From the NCBI RefSeq assembly GCF_003052515.2, contig NZ_QARE02000007.1, forward strand, positions 222,360 through 286,359: a DNA stretch of 64,000 nt, given 5' to 3'. The notes below the pieces were generated by a model, which saw nothing but the letters and a program-made list of their open reading frames with translations, was not told the origin of the DNA and searched no databases. This document shows positions 62,641 through 64,000 of this stretch, piece after piece (the stretch's first letter is position 1; each line of letters begins with the position of its first letter). Source of the DNA: Pseudomonas sp. RIT409 (GTDB taxonomy: Bacteria > Pseudomonadota > Gammaproteobacteria > Pseudomonadales > Pseudomonadaceae). Both the position numbers and the translations under genes were made by a program.

Positions 62641-64000
62641 TCACGCCTGTACAAGCCGCAGCCCGCCTGGCAGCGCGCGGTTGGACAAGTAGAGCACCGG
62701 TGCTTGAGGTAGCGCTACCCCACTGGCGATCTCGCCCAACGATTGGCGGTGTAAATGTGAAAGCGAATGTTGCAGTCGTTCGGGGTAATCGGCACCGTGG
62801 CCAGCCAGATGAGCTTGCCAGAGCGTCTCGGCGGCGGCTTGGCCGTCTTGGGCGGTGAGTGTGAGCTGAGTTTTGAGCGTTTCGGCTACTGCATTCAGAT
62901 CTGCTCGCTCTACCAGTGCGGGTAACCCATTCAGCACCTCGCGGACGTGTTCGACCAACTGCGCGACATGCACAGTGGGCGATTGCACGCCCCACAGCAG
63001 CCCGGATTGCCCCGCGATCTGTCGGAAACCGCTGAAAACGGCGTACCCCAGTTGCAGTTCCACACGCAGGCGTTGATAGAACGGGCCTTGGATCAACTGG
63101 GCGAACACCCGCCACACCGCTTCCTCCTCGATGCTTCCCGACGGTGTGGGCAAGAACAGGAGCACGGCATCTTCAGACGAGTCTGAGGGCTCCACCGCCC
63201 ATCGCGGCAAGGTCGCGCTTTTACCGAGATGCAGCGCGCCGGTGACTGGAGTGCCCGGCGTGCGCGTTAGTGCGCAAGCGAGCGCGTTGCGAGCGTCACC
63301 ATGGAGCCCGACAGCGAAACCGATCCAGTGCGCCCGGTCCCACACGGCTTGCACATCGTGGCCCTGCTCACTGCCTGCGCTGTTCAAATAATGATCAGGT
63401 AGCGTCTTGAGCAACTGACGAATGGGCATCAGCTTCGGAGAAGGTGCTGCCTGACCATGGGGGACTTGGAGCCGAGCGATAGGCTGCGCCAGTAGCTGTA
63501 ACGCGTGTTCGAGGATGGCGGGAAAGGGTTCGGCGCAACCACTGAGCTTCAGCTCCCAGTGAGGGCCATAGGCCGAAAAGACCAACGTCACGCCCGCCTG
63601 ATGAGCGTCGGCGACCAGCACTTCCAGCCGGGCGTTGAGGGCCTTGAACAACGTAGGTTGCGCCGTTTCAAGCGTCCAGCGCAGGTAAACACTCGCTTCA
63701 CCGGTTGCTGGCAGGTGTTCGCTGAACACCAGTGCGGGCGGAATCGGCGTCCTCGATACAGGCGCTGACGAGGCTTGCAGAAACGGGTTGGGCTCGGGCA
63801 ACCGCCAATGATTGAGTTTCGATGATTCAACGCCGGCCGACTCAATGAGCGCGTCCAGCAGCGCTTCCAATGCCAGGGCCGCGTCGTCGTGCAGCCCGGG
63901 CAGACTGTCGTCAACGCTGTGATGACGTGCCATGGCCAGCGCGCTGGCCACTTCGAGCTGGCGGTTCTGCAGACGCGCGTACTCTGGCAACAGCTTGGGG
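62641..64000 (-). CDS. pqqF: M16-family metallopeptidase PqqF, C-terminal part (5' end outside window)
   Basis: The last 450 or so residues of the M16 (pitrilysin-like) peptidase that releases the cross-linked dipeptide from PqqA, probably with PqqG. The catalytic HxxEH lies in the missing N-terminal half. Seen here are the non-catalytic M16 repeats, for example FAQLIQGPFYQRLRVELQLG followed by YAVFSGFRQIAG, a hallmark of M16 C-terminal domains. The frame is open to the right edge (codons for PKLLPEYARL), so no start is assigned. 155 bp separate it from pqqA, which contain the pqqA promoter. Confidence 0.92.
   Translation of the reverse strand, partial: PKLLPEYARLQNRQLEVASALAMARHHSVDDSLPGLHDDAALALEALLDALIESAGVESSKLNHWRLPEPNPFLQASSAPVSRTPIPPALVFSEHLPATGEASVYLRWTLETAQPTLFKALNARLEVLVADAHQAGVTLVFSAYGPHWELKLSGCAEPFPAILEHALQLLAQPIARLQVPHGQAAPSPKLMPIRQLLKTLPDHYLNSAGSEQGHDVQAVWDRAHWIGFAVGLHGDARNALACALTRTPGTPVTGALHLGKSATLPRWAVEPSDSSEDAVLLFLPTPSGSIEEEAVWRVFAQLIQGPFYQRLRVELQLGYAVFSGFRQIAGQSGLLWGVQSPTVHVAQLVEHVREVLNGLPALVERADLNAVAETLKTQLTLTAQDGQAAAETLWQAHLAGHGADYPERLQHSLSHLHRQSLGEIASGVALPQAPVLYLSNRALPGGLRLVQA

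Overview
The window is a stretch of a high-GC gammaproteobacterial chromosome that reads as a Pseudomonas of the P. fluorescens type. The evidence is conserved gene order (glycine betaine/sarcosine catabolism; glcB-ACT-rarD-srkA-modE-comF-bioBFHCD-fadE; pqqFABCDEH), Pseudomonas REP elements (core TAGGAGCGCGCTTGCCCGCGA), a GacA-controlled RsmY-type RNA and a PsrA operator. There are no rRNA or tRNA genes, CRISPR arrays, prophage or insertion sequences. It is an ordinary core chromosome with unusually rich intergenic structure.

Layout. (1) 1-21.1 kb, C1/glycine betaine module: etfA (cut by the left edge), etfB, gbcA and gbcB (divergent), an MCP, a ZapB/ZapA-like pair, ltaE, a TraX-family gene and alaC, then glyA-soxB-soxD-soxA-soxG-purU-fdhA. 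Glycine betaine is oxidatively demethylated by GbcAB, dimethylglycine electrons leave through EtfAB, sarcosine goes to glycine and 5,10-methylene-THF via SoxBDAG, GlyA makes serine, and PurU and FdhA clear formyl-THF and formaldehyde as formate. (2) 21.1-24.8 kb: small secreted proteins, a YihG-type acyltransferase, a retropepsin-like protein and a GST. (3) 24.8-30.5 kb: a Fur-type iron-starvation unit (ECF sigma, FecR-like anti-sigma, TonB-dependent xenosiderophore receptor, PepSY membrane reductase, 63-aa membrane protein) ordered like the fox ferrioxamine locus. (4) 30.7-34 kb: a DEDDh exonuclease, a cNMP/CBS/DUF294 protein and a lone receiver protein. (5) 34-43.3 kb: glcB, an ACT-domain regulator, rarD, srkA, a Tat-exported PhoX phosphatase, a ModE-like regulator and comF. 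(6) 43.4-48.6 kb: bioBFHCD behind a BirA-type operator, plus a 98-aa flagellar-rod-like protein. (7) 49-54.3 kb: two long acyl-CoA dehydrogenases flanking a diguanylate cyclase; the first has a PsrA operator on its promoter. (8) 54.28-54.49 kb: a GacA box and an RsmY-like sRNA. (9) 54.5-57.3 kb: a LysR regulator, a MOSC protein, a shrunken aminotransferase-like protein and a Pmp3 peptide. (10) 57.4 kb to the right edge, minus strand: pqqF (cut)-pqqA-pqqB-pqqC-pqqD-pqqE-pqqH.

Most striking structure outside genes: five exact DnaA boxes (TGTGGATAA) in one orientation within the first 2.3 kb, three to four of them in a degenerate tandem array with units of about 170 bp between etfB and gbcA. A related pair lies at 37.4 kb. 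I see no self-contained new defence or mobile system. The DnaA-box array and the MOSC/degenerate-aminotransferase operon are the least explained items.
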